Positions 9,317 through 19,045 of a DNA stretch of 64,000 nucleotides are shown piece by piece. Both the position numbers and the translations under genes were made by a program. Source of the DNA: Paracoccaceae bacterium. GTDB lineage: Bacteria; Pseudomonadota; Alphaproteobacteria; Rhodobacterales; Rhodobacteraceae. The stretch lies in contig JAIXZY010000028.1 in assembly GCA_027489355.1 (NCBI GenBank), forward strand, positions 1 to 64,000, in the 5' to 3' direction. The notes below the pieces were generated by a model, which was not told the DNA's origin, did no database searches, and worked only from the letters and a program-made list of their open reading frames with translations. Numbering within the stretch: position 1 is the stretch's first letter; each line of letters begins with the position of its first letter.

Positions 9317-10294
9317 ATGTCTTTCCACGTCATCACTCAGGCCCCCGCGCGCCTGAACCGCAGCGAGCTGGCCGTTCCGGGCAGCGCACCCCAGATGTTC
9401 GAGAAGGCCGCCGCGTCGAATGCGGATGTGATCTTCCTGGACCTCGAGGACGCCGTGGCGCCGGACGACAAGGCGCAGGCCCGCAAGAACATCATCAAGG
9501 CGCTGAACGAGCTCGACTGGGGCAAGAAGACCATGTCGGTGCGGATCAACGGCCTGGACACGCACTACATGTACCGCGACGTGGTGGATGTGGTGGAACA
9601 GGCCGGAGAGCGGCTGGACCTGATCATGATCCCCAAGGTCGGCACCGCGGCGGATGTCTATGCGGTCGACATGATGGTCACACAGATCGAGGACGCGAAG
9701 GGCTACGGGAAGCGGATCGGGTTCGAGCACATCATCGAGACGGCGCTGGGGATGCAGAACGTCACCGAGATCGCGGGGGCATCGAAGCGGAATGAGAGCC
9801 TGCATTTCGGGGTGGCGGACTATGCGGCCTCCACCCGCGCGCGGACGACGATCATCGGGGGCGTGAACCCGGATTATTCGGTGCTGACCGACAAGCTGGA
9901 GGATGGCAGCCGCGCGGTCCACTGGGGCGACATGTGGCACTATGCGCTGGCCCGGATGGTGGTGGCGGCGCGGGCGAATGGGCTGCGGCCGGTGGATGGG
10001 CCGTTCGGGGATTTCCAAGACCCCGATGGCTACCGGGCGGCGGCGAAGCGGGCGGCGGTCTTGGGCTGCGAGGGGAAGTGGGCGATCCACCCATCGCAGA
10101 TCACGCTGGCGAACGAGGTGATGAGCCCGTCCGAGGCCGAGGTCACCCGGGCGAAGCGGATCCTGGAGGCGATGGAGAAGGCGGCGGCCGAGGGCAAGGG
10201 GGCGGTTTCGCTGGACGGGCGGCTCATCGATTACGCGTCGATCCGGCAGGCCGAGGTACTGGTCCAGAAGGCGAAGCAGATCGCCGGGGCCTGA
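9317..10294 (+). CDS. mcl1: L-malyl-CoA/beta-methylmalyl-CoA lyase
   Basis: Cleaves malyl-CoA to acetyl-CoA and glyoxylate, the final split of the serine cycle; in Rhodobacterales the same enzyme also serves the ethylmalonyl-CoA pathway. 325 residues, CitE/HpcH-like TIM barrel. Seen: LNRSELAVPGSAPQMFEKA, DVIFLDLEDAVAPDDK, SVRINGLDTHYMYRD, GFEHIIETALG with the Mg-binding Glu, HFGVADYAAS, and the C-terminal KWAIHPSQI lid. It lies 85 bases after the LuxR-type gene with no terminator between, so co-transcription is possible. A strong perfect hairpin follows. Confidence 0.95.
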   Translation: MSFHVITQAPARLNRSELAVPGSAPQMFEKAAASNADVIFLDLEDAVAPDDKAQARKNIIKALNELDWGKKTMSVRINGLDTHYMYRDVVDVVEQAGERLDLIMIPKVGTAADVYAVDMMVTQIEDAKGYGKRIGFEHIIETALGMQNVTEIAGASKRNESLHFGVADYAASTRARTTIIGGVNPDYSVLTDKLEDGSRAVHWGDMWHYALARMVVAARANGLRPVDGPFGDFQDPDGYRAAAKRAAVLGCEGKWAIHPSQITLANEVMSPSEAEVTRAKRILEAMEKAAAEGKGAVSLDGRLIDYASIRQAEVLVQKAKQIAGA

Positions 10295-10376
10295 GCCTGT
10301 CAACGCTGGACAGGACTGGACGCCTGAGTGATTTCAAGGGGTTGCTCGTGGGCATTCAGGATTTGTTTACCATGCG

Positions 10377-10410
10377 AACCGCCGGTGGGAAGCCATTCCC
10401 ACCGGCGGTT
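10377..10410 (+). terminator. Rho-independent-type terminator after mcl1
   Basis: A perfect 15-bp stem (arm AACCGCCGGTGGGAA) with a GCCA loop sits about 80 bases after mcl1. It is nearly symmetrical but has no long T-run. It probably ends mcl1 transcripts and may also act on the converging gene at 10488-10844. Confidence 0.75.
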
Positions 10411-10430
10411 TGCCATGCAGGCGGTCGGAG

Positions 10431-10463
10431 CCTCCGGCGGGGATATTTGGGCCAGTATGAAAG
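10431..10463. repeat. GATATTTg...GAAAG intergenic element, copy 1
   Basis: CCTCCGGCGGGGATATTTGG followed after a few bases by AGTATGAAAGG. Similar elements occur at 37851-37895 and 49735-49793, each next to a hairpin in a gene-end intergenic region. I recognise the general form as a motif common downstream of genes in Rhodobacterales; its function is not known to me. Confidence 0.5.
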
Positions 10464-10487
10464 GCCGGTCGGGAGGCCGGATCGGTG

Positions 10488-10844
10488 TCAGTCGACCGGG
10501 ATCAGTGCCACGGCGACGCGGCGGCCTTCACCGAGCAGCACGTTGTAGGTGCGCGCGGCGGTGGGGGAGGCCATGACCTCGACCCCGATCCCCTGCCCTT
10601 CCAGCGCCTCGCGGAAGGCCTGGGGCACGTGGGAGACGCTGGAGCCGGTGCCCACGAAGAGGACATCGATCCTGCCCTCAAGCGACAGCGGCGCGGCGGT
10701 GTCCGAATAGCCGCCCCAGGGACCGGCGTCCCAGGGGGTGATCAGGCAGGGGCCACGCAAGACGTGACCGGCCACGCGGAAGAAGCCGGGGCCGTAGCCC
10801 TCGATCGCCTTGGCGCTGCCGTAGCTGACTTCGGTGAGCCGCAT
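10488..10844 (-). CDS. Mth938-like domain protein (DUF498)
   Basis: Small soluble protein of 118 residues with the Mth938/DUF498 fold: GYGPGFFRVAGHVLRGPCLITPW, then LFVGTGSSVSHVP and a C-terminal GIGVEVMASPTAARTYNVL. The family's biochemical role is unsettled (a human relative assists mitochondrial complex I assembly). It lies 9 bases after secF and belongs to the yajC-secD-secF unit, an arrangement usual in Rhodobacterales. Confidence 0.85.
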   Translation of the reverse strand: MRLTEVSYGSAKAIEGYGPGFFRVAGHVLRGPCLITPWDAGPWGGYSDTAAPLSLEGRIDVLFVGTGSSVSHVPQAFREALEGQGIGVEVMASPTAARTYNVLLGEGRRVAVALIPVD

Positions 10845-10853
10845 CAGGCCCCC

Positions 10854-11825
10854 TTACGCATCCACGTTGGCGAATTCGCCCTTGTCGGTCTTCTTCGGCT
10901 TGTCGCTGCGGTCGACGCCCAGCATCAGGACGATGTTCTTCGCCATGTAGAGCGTCGAGTACGTCCCGAGCACCACGCCCAGCAGCATGGCAAAGACGAA
11001 GCCGCGGATCACGTCGCCGCCGAAGATGAACAGAACCAGCAGCGAGAGGAAGGTGGTCGTCGCGGTCATGATCGTGCGCGACAGCGTCTCGTTCGCGGTG
11101 AGGTTCATCATCTCGAGCAGCGGCATCTGCTTGTACTTCGCGAGGTTTTCGCGCAGGCGGTCGAAGATGACGACGGTGTCGTTCACGGAATAGCCGAGGA
11201 TGGTCAGAAGCGCCGCCACGATGGTCAGGTCGAACTTGAGCTGGAAGAGCGAGAAGATGCCCACCGTCACAAGCACGTCGTGGATCAGCGCCGCCACGGT
11301 GCCCACCGCAAACTGCCATTCGAAGCGGAACCAGACGTAGATCAGGATGCCCGTGGTCCCGGCAAGAACGGCGAGAAGCGCCGAGGTGATCAGTTCGGAC
11401 GAGACCTTGGGGCCGACGGATTCGACCGAGGGGAAGGTGATGGCCGGATCGATGGCTTTCAGCGCGGCCTCGACCTCGGCAATGGCCTCGGGGGTGACAG
11501 ATTCTTCCCCCTCGCGGGCCGAAAGGCGGACCATCGCAACGTGCTGATCCTCGCGGAAGGAGGGGTCGAAGACCTCGGTGATCGAGACATCGCCCGCATC
11601 GACGCCGGAAAGCGCGTCACGATAGGCTCCGACATCGACGACGGTGGTCGATTCCGTGCGGATCGTGGTGCCGCCCCGGAAGTCGATGCCGAAGTTCAGC
11701 CCCATCGTGAGGATCAGGATCAGCGAGGCGACCATCGCGGCAATCGAGATGCCGAAGGTCACCCATTGCAGGCGGAAGAAGTTGATGTTGGTCTTTTCAG
11801 GGACAAGCCGCAGACGCCAGGCCAT
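10854..11825 (-). CDS. secF: Protein translocase subunit SecF
   Basis: Inner-membrane RND-type subunit that, with SecD and YajC, uses proton motive force to help preproteins leave SecYEG. 323 residues. Seen: first membrane segment FRLQWVTFGISIAAMVASLILIL, the FGIDFRGGT motif, a periplasmic domain, then a block of membrane helices with LGYSVNDTVVIFDRLREN. It is 18 bases downstream of secD. Confidence 0.96.
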   Translation of the reverse strand: MAWRLRLVPEKTNINFFRLQWVTFGISIAAMVASLILILTMGLNFGIDFRGGTTIRTESTTVVDVGAYRDALSGVDAGDVSITEVFDPSFREDQHVAMVRLSAREGEESVTPEAIAEVEAALKAIDPAITFPSVESVGPKVSSELITSALLAVLAGTTGILIYVWFRFEWQFAVGTVAALIHDVLVTVGIFSLFQLKFDLTIVAALLTILGYSVNDTVVIFDRLRENLAKYKQMPLLEMMNLTANETLSRTIMTATTTFLSLLVLFIFGGDVIRGFVFAMLLGVVLGTYSTLYMAKNIVLMLGVDRSDKPKKTDKGEFANVDA

Positions 11826-11843
11826 TTTGCATTCTCCTCTGCG

Positions 11844-13511
11844 TCAGACCACGATGGTCTTCGGGCGTTTCCAGTCGAGCCAGAGCTCGACAATAAGCCG
11901 GGTGACATAGACCGCTGTGAACATCGACGTGATGATCCCGAGACCCAGCGTGACCGCAAAGCCGCGCACGGCACCAGAGCCGAGCCAGTACATGATGATG
12001 GCGGTCAGGAAGCCGGTGACGTTCGAGTCCATGATCGCCGAGAAGGCGCGCTCGAACCCGGCCTCGACCGCGCGCCTGGGATTCACCCCGTCGCGCAATT
12101 CCTCGCGGATGCGTTCGTAGATCAGCACGTTGGCGTCGACCGCCATGCCCATCGTCAGCACGATGCCGGCGATGCCGGGCAGCGTCAGCGTGGCGCCGAT
12201 GGTGGACAGGACCGCCATGATCAGCGCGATGTTCACCGCAAGCGCAATGTTCGCCATCATGCCGAACCAGCCGTAGCTGGCAATCATGTAAAGCGACACG
12301 GCCGCAGCACCGATCAGCGCGGCAGTCTTGCCCGCGTCGATCGAGTCCTGGCCCAGTTCCGGGCCAATGGTGCGTTCTTCCAGGAAGTTCATCTCGGCCG
12401 GAAGCGCGCCGGCCCGCAGCAGGACGGCGAGGCGGGTTGAATCCTCGACCGTGAAGTTGCCGGTGATGATGCCCGAGCCGCCAGGGATGTGGCTCTGGAT
12501 CACCGGGGCCGAGATCACCTCGTTGTCGAGCACGATGGCGAAGGGCGCACCGATGTTGGCGGCGGTGTAATCGCCGAACTTGCGCGCGCCCGTGGTATCG
12601 AAGCGGAAGCTGACGGCCGGGGCGCCATTCTGATCGAAGGACGGCTGGGCATCCACCAGGTCCTCGCCGGAGACGACGGGGGACTGCTCGACAATGTAGT
12701 AGACGCCCTGTTCATCCAGCGAAGGCAGCAGCACGTTGCGCGGACCGGCAGTGGCGCCGGCGTCGGTGGTGCGGCTGATCACGGCGTTGAAGGTGAGTTT
12801 CGCGGTCTGGCCGATCAGCTCTTTCAGCTCTTGCGCCGAGCCGATGCCCGGCACCTGGATCAGGATGCGGTCCTCACCCTGGCGCTGGATGGTGGGCTCG
12901 CGGGTCCCGGCCTCGTCCACGCGGCGACGGATGATTTCCAGGGATTGCTGGATCGTGCGTTCGTCGGTTGCCTGCTTTTCCGCGGCCGAGAGGCTGACGA
13001 CGATGTCGTTGCCCTCAGAGGTCACGTCGATGGTGCTTTGACCGACCCCGGTCAGGGTGATCACGCTGGAGCCGAGGCCGCGCACGGCCTCAAGCGCGGC
13101 GGCCATCCCCTCGGGATTGGAGATCGTCACGCGCAGAATGTCGTCCGGCGAGGGCGCGCGGCGGACGGCGCCGACCTGGTCGCGCAGGTCGCGCAGCGCG
13201 TCCCGCACCTCGGGCCAGAGCGCGTCCATCCGGGTCTTGTAGACATCCTCGACCTGGACTTCGGCCAGAAGATGCGCCCCGCCCCGCAGGTCGAGGCCGA
13301 GGTTCATCAGGGCCGAGGGCAGGAAGCCCGGCCACTCGGCCAGAGCGGCCTGCTGTTCTGGCGTCGCGGTGCCGCCCGCGGCCTCGATGGCGGTGGCGGC
13401 GTCATTGTGGCGCTCGACCTGGGTGTAGAACACGTTCGGGACTGCGGCGAGAAGGCCCCAGCCGCAAACGAGCAGGATGAAGATCCGCTTCCAGAGCGCC
13501 ATCGGTTCCAT
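11844..13511 (-). CDS. secD: Protein translocase subunit SecD
   Basis: 555 residues. N-terminal membrane helix (about 7-25), LGLDLRGGAHLLAEV motif near 73, a large periplasmic P1 domain including VDEAGTREPTIQRQGEDRILIQVPG, then the C-terminal helical bundle with LTMGMAVDANVLIYERIREE. It partners SecF. ATGs at 13511 and 13502 (MEPM-ALWKR) are both possible; neither has an obvious ribosome site. It starts 9 bases after yajC ends. Confidence 0.96.
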   Translation of the reverse strand: MEPMALWKRIFILLVCGWGLLAAVPNVFYTQVERHNDAATAIEAAGGTATPEQQAALAEWPGFLPSALMNLGLDLRGGAHLLAEVQVEDVYKTRMDALWPEVRDALRDLRDQVGAVRRAPSPDDILRVTISNPEGMAAALEAVRGLGSSVITLTGVGQSTIDVTSEGNDIVVSLSAAEKQATDERTIQQSLEIIRRRVDEAGTREPTIQRQGEDRILIQVPGIGSAQELKELIGQTAKLTFNAVISRTTDAGATAGPRNVLLPSLDEQGVYYIVEQSPVVSGEDLVDAQPSFDQNGAPAVSFRFDTTGARKFGDYTAANIGAPFAIVLDNEVISAPVIQSHIPGGSGIITGNFTVEDSTRLAVLLRAGALPAEMNFLEERTIGPELGQDSIDAGKTAALIGAAAVSLYMIASYGWFGMMANIALAVNIALIMAVLSTIGATLTLPGIAGIVLTMGMAVDANVLIYERIREELRDGVNPRRAVEAGFERAFSAIMDSNVTGFLTAIIMYWLGSGAVRGFAVTLGLGIITSMFTAVYVTRLIVELWLDWKRPKTIVV

Positions 13512-13520
13512 GTGAGGTTC

Positions 13521-13850
13521 TCAGTTCGCTGCGGGTTCGGTCTTGTTCAGGACCTGGGTGATCGTGTGCTTGATCACCTTGACCTTGACACCATCGGCGA
13601 TCTCGACCTCGACCATGCCGTCGTCCTGGACCTTGGAGACCTTGGCGACGATGCCGCCCGAGGTCACGACCTGGTCGCCGCGGCGCAGCGCGTCCACCAT
13701 CGCGCGGTGGTCCTTCATCTTCTTCTGCTGCGGACGGATGAGCAGGAAGTAGAAGATGACGAAGATCAGGACGATCGGCAGGAACTGCGCGAAGGCGGCC
13801 CCGGCTCCGGGAGCTCCGGCGGCCTGGGCGAAAGCGGGCGTTGCGAACAT
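13521..13850 (-). CDS. yajC: Preprotein translocase subunit YajC
   Basis: Single-pass accessory of SecDF, 109 residues from the ATG at 13850. Seen: an alanine-rich periplasmic N-terminus, membrane helix [16 protein letters not shown], then [21 protein letters not shown] and [11 protein letters not shown], the family signature. AGGAAAGG lies six bases before this ATG. The other ATG at 13856 directly abuts the purine run, so the inner start reading MFATPAFAQ fits better. Confidence 0.93.
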   Translation of the reverse strand: MFATPAFAQAAGAPGAGAAFAQFLPIVLIFVIFYFLLIRPQQKKMKDHRAMVDALRRGDQVVTSGGIVAKVSKVQDDGMVEVEIADGVKVKVIKHTITQVLNKTEPAAN

Positions 13851-14017
13851 GGGCATCCTTTCCTGCGGTGCCGGGAGGTCGATGCCCCCCTTTGCGATTG
13901 CGCGCTGATGTAAGCCCTTTCGATGCGCTTTGCCAGAGGGGCCGCGTTCGGCGGTGCCTTCCCCCCTGCAAGGTTATCGGGCATAAGCGCCGGCGTAGTG
14001 TTTCAATGAGGCCCGCC

Positions 14018-15307
14018 ATGCACGACATCCGCTTCATCCGCGAAAACCCCGCCGCCTTCGACAAGGCGCTGTCGCGGCGCGGGCTGGCGCCGATGTCGGC
14101 CGAGCTTCTGGCGATGGACGAGGCGCGCCGGGCGAAGATCCTGGCGGCCGAGACGGCGGCGGCGGCGCAGAATGCCGCTTCGAAAGAGGTGGGCGCCGCC
14201 AAGGCTCGGGGCGACACGGCCGAGTTCGAGCGGTTGCGCGCGCTGGTGGCCGAGAAGAAGGCCGAGGGAGCGCGGCTGACCGAGGAAGCGGGGGCCGAGG
14301 ACGCGCGCTTGCGCGATGCGCTGATGCGGATCGCGAACCTGCCCTTGGACGAGGTGCCGGAGGGGCCGGACGAGACCGCCAACGTCGAGATCCGCCGCTG
14401 GGGCGAGCCGCGCAAGATGGACTTCAAGCCGTTGGAACATTTCGACATTCCGGCGGCGAAGGATGGGCTGGACTTCCCGACGGCGGCGAAGCTTTCCGGC
14501 AGCCGCTTCGTCGTCCTGCGGGGTGCGGTGGCCCGGGTACATCGGGCGCTGGCGCAGTTCATGCTGGACCTCCACACGTCCGAGCATGATCTGGCCGAAA
14601 CCTGGACCCCGGTCCTGGTCAAGGAAGACGCAATGTACGGCACCAACCAGCTGCCGAAATTTGCCGAGGACAGCTACCAGACCACCAACGGCTGGTGGCT
14701 GATCCCGACCTCGGAAGTGACGCTGACCAACTCGGTCGCGGGCGATATCCTGGAGGAGGCCGCCCTGCCCCTGCGCATGACCGCGCATACCCATTGCTTC
14801 CGGTCCGAGGCCGGGTCGGCGGGCAAGGACACCACGGGCATGCTGCGGCAGCACCAGTTCGAAAAGGTCGAGATGGTGACGATCTGCACGCCGGAAACGG
14901 CGCTGGCCGAACACGAAAGAATGACCAAATGCGCCGAAGCGGTGCTGGAGCGGCTGGGGCTGCCCTATCGGACCATCGTGCTCTGCACCGGCGACATGGG
15001 ATTCGGCGCGCAGAAGACGCATGACCTGGAGGTCTGGCTGCCGGGGCAGAACACCTTCCGCGAGATCAGCTCGGTCTCGACCTGCGGCCAGTTCCAGGCG
15101 CGGCGGATGAACGCGCGCTATCGTCCTGCGGGTGGAAAGCCCGAGTTCGTGGCGACGCTGAACGGGTCGGGCCTGGCGGTCGGGCGCTGCCTGATCGCGG
15201 TGCTGGAGAACGGGCAGGAAGCCGATGGCAGCGTGACCTTGCCGGCGGCGCTGGCGCCCTATCTGGGAGGAAAGACCCGGATCACGGCCGAGGGGCAACT
15301 CGTCTGA
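14018..15307 (+). CDS. serS: Seryl-tRNA synthetase
   Basis: Class II synthetase charging tRNA-Ser, 429 residues. Start chosen at [18 protein letters not shown] because GAGG sits six bases upstream. An N-terminal coiled coil follows (about 30-110, rich in Ala, Glu, Lys). The catalytic core has motif 2 [29 protein letters not shown] and motif 3 [20 protein letters not shown]. It is transcribed divergently from yajC across about 165 bases. Confidence 0.96.
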   Translation: MHDIRFIRENPAAFDKALSRRGLAPMSAELLAMDEARRAKILAAETAAAAQNAASKEVGAAKARGDTAEFERLRALVAEKKAEGARLTEEAGAEDARLRDALMRIANLPLDEVPEGPDETANVEIRRWGEPRKMDFKPLEHFDIPAAKDGLDFPTAAKLSGSRFVVLRGAVARVHRALAQFMLDLHTSEHDLAETWTPVLVKEDAMYGTNQLPKFAEDSYQTTNGWWLIPTSEVTLTNSVAGDILEEAALPLRMTAHTHCFRSEAGSAGKDTTGMLRQHQFEKVEMVTICTPETALAEHERMTKCAEAVLERLGLPYRTIVLCTGDMGFGAQKTHDLEVWLPGQNTFREISSVSTCGQFQARRMNARYRPAGGKPEFVATLNGSGLAVGRCLIAVLENGQEADGSVTLPAALAPYLGGKTRITAEGQLV

Positions 15308-15371
15308 CGGTGCGGGAACCCCTTGGCGCGGCGGACGTTTCCGGCGCGTCGTCCTTGTTCCGGAGTGCCCG

Positions 15372-16079
15372 ATGACCCGTTTGTCTGCCCTGATCCTGCT
15401 GGTGGTGACCGTTGCCTTCGGGCTGGCTCCGCTGGTGACCCCGCCCTTCACGGGCTATGACCCGGCACTGTTTCCGGTGGATGTGGGGCGGCCCGCGATC
15501 CAGCCGGCGGGCTATGCGTTCTCGATCTGGTCAGTCATCTATCTCTGGCTGATCGTCCACGCCGTCTACGGGGTCTGGAAGCGCGCGGACGACCCGGTGT
15601 GGGAGCGGACGCGCCTGCCGCTGACCGTGGCGATCGGCGTAGGCGTGGTCTGGCTGTGGATTGCGGGGCAAAGCGCGATCTGGGGCACGGTGACGATCTG
15701 GATCATGGCGGCGGGCGCGCTGTCGGCCTTCCTGCGCGCCCCGACCGAGCCGGACCGCTGGCTGCTCTCTGGCCCGCTGGCGATTTTCGCGGGCTGGCTG
15801 ACGGCGGCTTCGGCCGTGTCGACGGGCGTGCTGATCGCGGGCTATGGGGTGCTGTCGAACGTGGGATCGGCCTTGGCCATGCTGGCTCTGGTGCTGGTCA
15901 TTGCACTGGCGGTGCAGGCCCGTAAGCCGCGGATGCCGGTCTATGGGCTGACCGTGGTCTGGGCGCTGGCGGGCGTCATCGTGGCGAATTGGGGCGACCT
16001 GCCGCTGGTCGCCTGGGCCGCGACCGGAGGCGCTGTGGTGATGCTTGGCGCGCTGGTCCTTACCTTGCGCCGGGAGTGA
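15372..16079 (+). CDS. Multi-pass membrane protein, TspO/MBR-related
   Basis: 235 residues, about seven predicted membrane segments. The N-terminus MTRLSALILLVVTVAFGLAPLV is hydrophobic, and PAGYAFSIWSVIYLWL resembles the FxPAWxxx/FSIWSVIY region of a TspO-like family found in marine bacteria. TspO proteins bind tetrapyrroles or sterols, but this branch is not characterised and I would not assign a ligand. It lies 64 bases after serS on the same strand and ends in a convergent hairpin region shared with der. Confidence 0.6.
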   Translation: MTRLSALILLVVTVAFGLAPLVTPPFTGYDPALFPVDVGRPAIQPAGYAFSIWSVIYLWLIVHAVYGVWKRADDPVWERTRLPLTVAIGVGVVWLWIAGQSAIWGTVTIWIMAAGALSAFLRAPTEPDRWLLSGPLAIFAGWLTAASAVSTGVLIAGYGVLSNVGSALAMLALVLVIALAVQARKPRMPVYGLTVVWALAGVIVANWGDLPLVAWAATGGAVVMLGALVLTLRRE

Positions 16080-16088
16080 GGCGGGAAA

Positions 16089-16134
16089 CAAATTCCTTGA
16101 GAAAGGAATTTGACGGGAATTTTACTTAAAATTC
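16089..16134. terminator. Tandem AT-rich palindromes (element A) between convergent genes
   Basis: Two hairpins lie side by side: arm CAAATTCCTT with loop GAGA at 16089-16112, and GAATTTT-ACTT-AAAATTC at 16117-16134. They separate the 15372 gene from der and probably terminate both. The first arm equals the second palindrome of element C (55179-55200), so this is a degenerate member of the family described there. Confidence 0.65.
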
Positions 16135-16144
16135 TTGGGTTTCG

Positions 16145-17614
16145 TCACTGCCCGGTGTTCTTTTCCTTGTGCTTCCGCAGACGGCTCGGCGTGTGGAACT
16201 TGCGTTCCTTCCACGGGTTCTGGTCGCCCTGCGAACGCAGGAAGAGGCGGATCGGGGTTCCCGGCATCTCGAAATGGTCGCGCAACCCGTTCACCAGGTA
16301 GCGCTTGTAGCTTTCCGGCAGCTCGTCGGGGCGCGAGCACTTGATCATGAAGCCCGGCGGACGCGTCTTGGCCTGGGTCATGTAGCGCAACTTGATCCGG
16401 TGGCCACCCGGTGCGGGCGGCGGGTGCGCCTCGATCATGGCGCCGAGCCAGGAGTTGAGCTTCGCGGTCGGGATGCGGCGGTTCCAGACGTCGTGCGCCT
16501 TGAGGATCGCGTCGTGCAGGCGGTCGAGGCCCCTGCCCGTCTTCGCACTGACGGTGACCAGCGGCGCGCCGCGGAGCTGCGGGAGGAGACGTTCGAACAT
16601 CTCCTTCAGTTCCGCGAGCTTTTCCTGCTTGTCGTCCTCGAGGTCCCACTTGTTGATCGCGACCACCACCGCGCGCCCTTCGGTTTCGGCAAAGTCGGCG
16701 ATGCGAAGGTCCTGCACCTCGAACGGGATCTCCACATCCAGGAGGACGACCACCACCTCGGCGAAGCGCACGGCGCGGAGGCCGTCGGCGACGGAGAGTT
16801 TCTCCAGCTTCTCGACCACCTTGGCCTTCTTCCGCATGCCGGCGGTGTCCCAAATGCGGATCGGCGTGCCCTGCCAGTCGGCGCGGACCGAGATGGCGTC
16901 GCGGGTGATCCCGGCCTCGGGGCCCGTGAGCATCCGGTCGGTGCCGAGGATCTTGTTGATCAGCGTGGATTTTCCGGCGTTCGGGCGGCCGATGACGGCG
17001 ATCTGCAGGGGTTTTTGCGCGGTCGGACGGTGGGCGTTCTCGTCCACTTCCAACTCGGCGTCTTCTTCCGAGATGTCGGTGTCGGTCTCGGGCAGCATCT
17101 CGGCTTCCCGGGGGGCGAATTCTTCCTCGAAGGGCTTCAGCGCGCGGTAGAGGTCGTCCATCCCCTCGCCGTGTTCGGCGGAAAGGCGGATCGGTTCGCC
17201 CAGGCCCAGGGAATAGGCTTCCAGCGCGCCGGAGTCCCCCGCCTTGCCTTCGGCCTTGTTGACGCCCAGAAGGACGCGGGCGGCCTTCTTGCGCAGGATG
17301 TCGGCAAAGACCTCGTCCGAGGGGGTGACGCCGACGCGACCGTCGATCAGGAAGAGGCAGACGTCGGCCATGTCGACGGCGCGCTCGGTCAGGCGGCGCA
17401 TCCGGCCTTGCAGGGAGTCGTCAGTGACCTCCTCAAGTCCCGCGGTGTCGATCACCGTGAAGCGCAGGTCGAAAAGCTTGGCATCCCCCTCGCGCAGGTC
17501 GCGGGTCACGCCCGGCTGGTCATCGACCAGCGCAAGCTTGCGGCCCACAAGCCGGTTGAAGAGCGTCGATTTCCCCACATTGGGGCGGCCCACGATGGCG
17601 AGGGTGAAGGTCAT
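16145..17614 (-). CDS. der: Ribosome-biogenesis GTPase Der (EngA)
   Basis: Essential double-GTPase acting in 50S assembly, 489 residues. Seen: first G domain [14 protein letters not shown] (8-21) with DTAGLEE and NKAEGK; second G domain [14 protein letters not shown] with [11 protein letters not shown] and NKWDLE; C-terminal KH-like domain with [22 protein letters not shown]. It is preceded by bamB (48 bases) and the yfgM-like gene on the same strand, the order also found in E. coli (yfgM-bamB-der). Confidence 0.96.
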   Translation of the reverse strand: MTFTLAIVGRPNVGKSTLFNRLVGRKLALVDDQPGVTRDLREGDAKLFDLRFTVIDTAGLEEVTDDSLQGRMRRLTERAVDMADVCLFLIDGRVGVTPSDEVFADILRKKAARVLLGVNKAEGKAGDSGALEAYSLGLGEPIRLSAEHGEGMDDLYRALKPFEEEFAPREAEMLPETDTDISEEDAELEVDENAHRPTAQKPLQIAVIGRPNAGKSTLINKILGTDRMLTGPEAGITRDAISVRADWQGTPIRIWDTAGMRKKAKVVEKLEKLSVADGLRAVRFAEVVVVLLDVEIPFEVQDLRIADFAETEGRAVVVAINKWDLEDDKQEKLAELKEMFERLLPQLRGAPLVTVSAKTGRGLDRLHDAILKAHDVWNRRIPTAKLNSWLGAMIEAHPPPAPGGHRIKLRYMTQAKTRPPGFMIKCSRPDELPESYKRYLVNGLRDHFEMPGTPIRLFLRSQGDQNPWKERKFHTPSRLRKHKEKNTGQ

Positions 17615-17662
17615 GTCTCAGGTCCGATCCAGACGAAGCGCCCCCGATACACGGGATCGCCC

Positions 17663-19003
17663 CTAGCGGAAAGCGTGAAGTTGCCCGTTGCCGCCGACAA
17701 CGTAGAGCGTGCCGCCCGCCACGGCGGGCTGCGCCGCCGCCCCGCCGGGGATCTCGGCGGTGTAGGCCAAGGTCCCGTCCGTCGGATCGAAGGCGCGCAG
17801 AAGGCCGTCGGAGGAGACGACCATGATCCGCCCCCCGGCCATCACGGGTCCGTAGTGGGCGTAAATCCCCTTGCGCTTCTTGATCTTGTTGGTGGTGAAA
17901 TAGGGCATTTCGACAGACCAGATCACCTCGCCCGTGGTTGCGTCCAGGCGGACCAGCCGAGCCTCGTCGTTGACGAGGAAGACCGAGCCACCGGCGACGG
18001 CGACGGGGCCAAGGGCGCCTTCGCCAGCCGACCAGAGGCGTTCGCCCGAGGAGGCGGACATGGCGACGGTGCGGCCGTTGCCGGTGCCGGCAAACAGGGT
18101 CTTGCCCGCGATCACCGCGTCGCCGGTGACGTCGGGGGTCAGCGCATAGGCGCGGCCGAGGCGCTTGCCGGCGAGCGAGGCCTGCCAGACCTTGGTGCCG
18201 CCGCCGATCTTCAGCACGGCCATCAGATCGCCGCCCGAGGACGGGAAGATCACCGCGCGGTCGCCAATGGTCGGGGCGGCGGAGCCGACATAGGACGTCT
18301 TGCCGGGGGTGCCGACGACCTGCCAGATCACCTTGCCGCTGGCCGCATCCACCGCCCAGGCCGAGCCGTCGCGGCCCGAGACATAGACCGCCTCGCCGTC
18401 AGTCGCCGGTGCGCCGCTGATCGGCGCGTCGACGCGCTGGCGCCAGATCACCGCGCCGGACGCGGCATCAAGGGCGACCAGTTCGCCATAGCCGGTGGTG
18501 GCAAAAACGCGGTTCCCCGTGGTGGCGAGACCGCCCGAGGACTGCCCGCCACCCTTGTCGAAGCTGGCGGTTAGGTCGGTGGACCAGAGCGTTCCGCCTC
18601 CAGTGGAGGTAGCGGTGACCGTGGTGCCGGCGTCCATCGTGAAGACGCGGCCGTCAGCCACAACGGGCGCGGCGCTGATGCGGTTCTTGCGCGAGGAACC
18701 CGAGCCGATCGTGGCCGACCAGACGCGCTGCGGCGTGGCCGACAGAGCGGCATGCGGCATCAGGTGACGCGCGTTGCCGGCGCGGTGGGTCCAGTCGCCG
18801 CCGGTCTGTGGACCGAGCGAGATGGCGACGCTCTGGTTTTCCGGCGCGGCGGGGGCCGTGGGGGCGTGTTGCCCGTCGACCGGAACCGAAGCCTCAAGGT
18901 CGGCGCGGACGGGGAAACGTTCGCCGGAAAGGATCACTTCCTTCTGCCCGCAGGCCGCCAGAAGCGCCAGAAGCCCCACGCCGGTCATCAGCCTTATCGT
19001 CAT
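17663..19003 (-). CDS. bamB: Outer-membrane assembly lipoprotein BamB
   Basis: 446 residues from the ATG encoding MTIRLMTGVGLLALLAAC, a lipoprotein signal with lipobox LLAAC. An in-frame ATG at 19036 would add 11 residues before the signal and is less likely. The mature protein is a PQQ-type beta-propeller with repeated blades such as VFTMDAGTTVTATSTGGGTLWS, VVALDAASGAVIWRQ-like, SAWAVDAASGKVIWQ and LVRLDATTGEVIWSV. BamB is a periplasmic scaffold of the BAM complex. Neighbours der and the yfgM-like gene match the conserved cluster. Confidence 0.9.
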   Translation of the reverse strand: MTIRLMTGVGLLALLAACGQKEVILSGERFPVRADLEASVPVDGQHAPTAPAAPENQSVAISLGPQTGGDWTHRAGNARHLMPHAALSATPQRVWSATIGSGSSRKNRISAAPVVADGRVFTMDAGTTVTATSTGGGTLWSTDLTASFDKGGGQSSGGLATTGNRVFATTGYGELVALDAASGAVIWRQRVDAPISGAPATDGEAVYVSGRDGSAWAVDAASGKVIWQVVGTPGKTSYVGSAAPTIGDRAVIFPSSGGDLMAVLKIGGGTKVWQASLAGKRLGRAYALTPDVTGDAVIAGKTLFAGTGNGRTVAMSASSGERLWSAGEGALGPVAVAGGSVFLVNDEARLVRLDATTGEVIWSVEMPYFTTNKIKKRKGIYAHYGPVMAGGRIMVVSSDGLLRAFDPTDGTLAYTAEIPGGAAAQPAVAGGTLYVVGGNGQLHAFR

Positions 19004-19045
19004 GCCCGCCACCTGAAAGGAGTTTGCTGCGCCCATCGCCTGTTC

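Noticed and set aside
10485..12440. Long plus-strand frame opposite secF and secD
   Set aside because: Antisense shadow, His/Asp/Arg-rich with no family signature.
16169..18574. 801-codon open frame on the plus strand opposite der and bamB
   Set aside because: Antisense shadow spanning two conserved genes.
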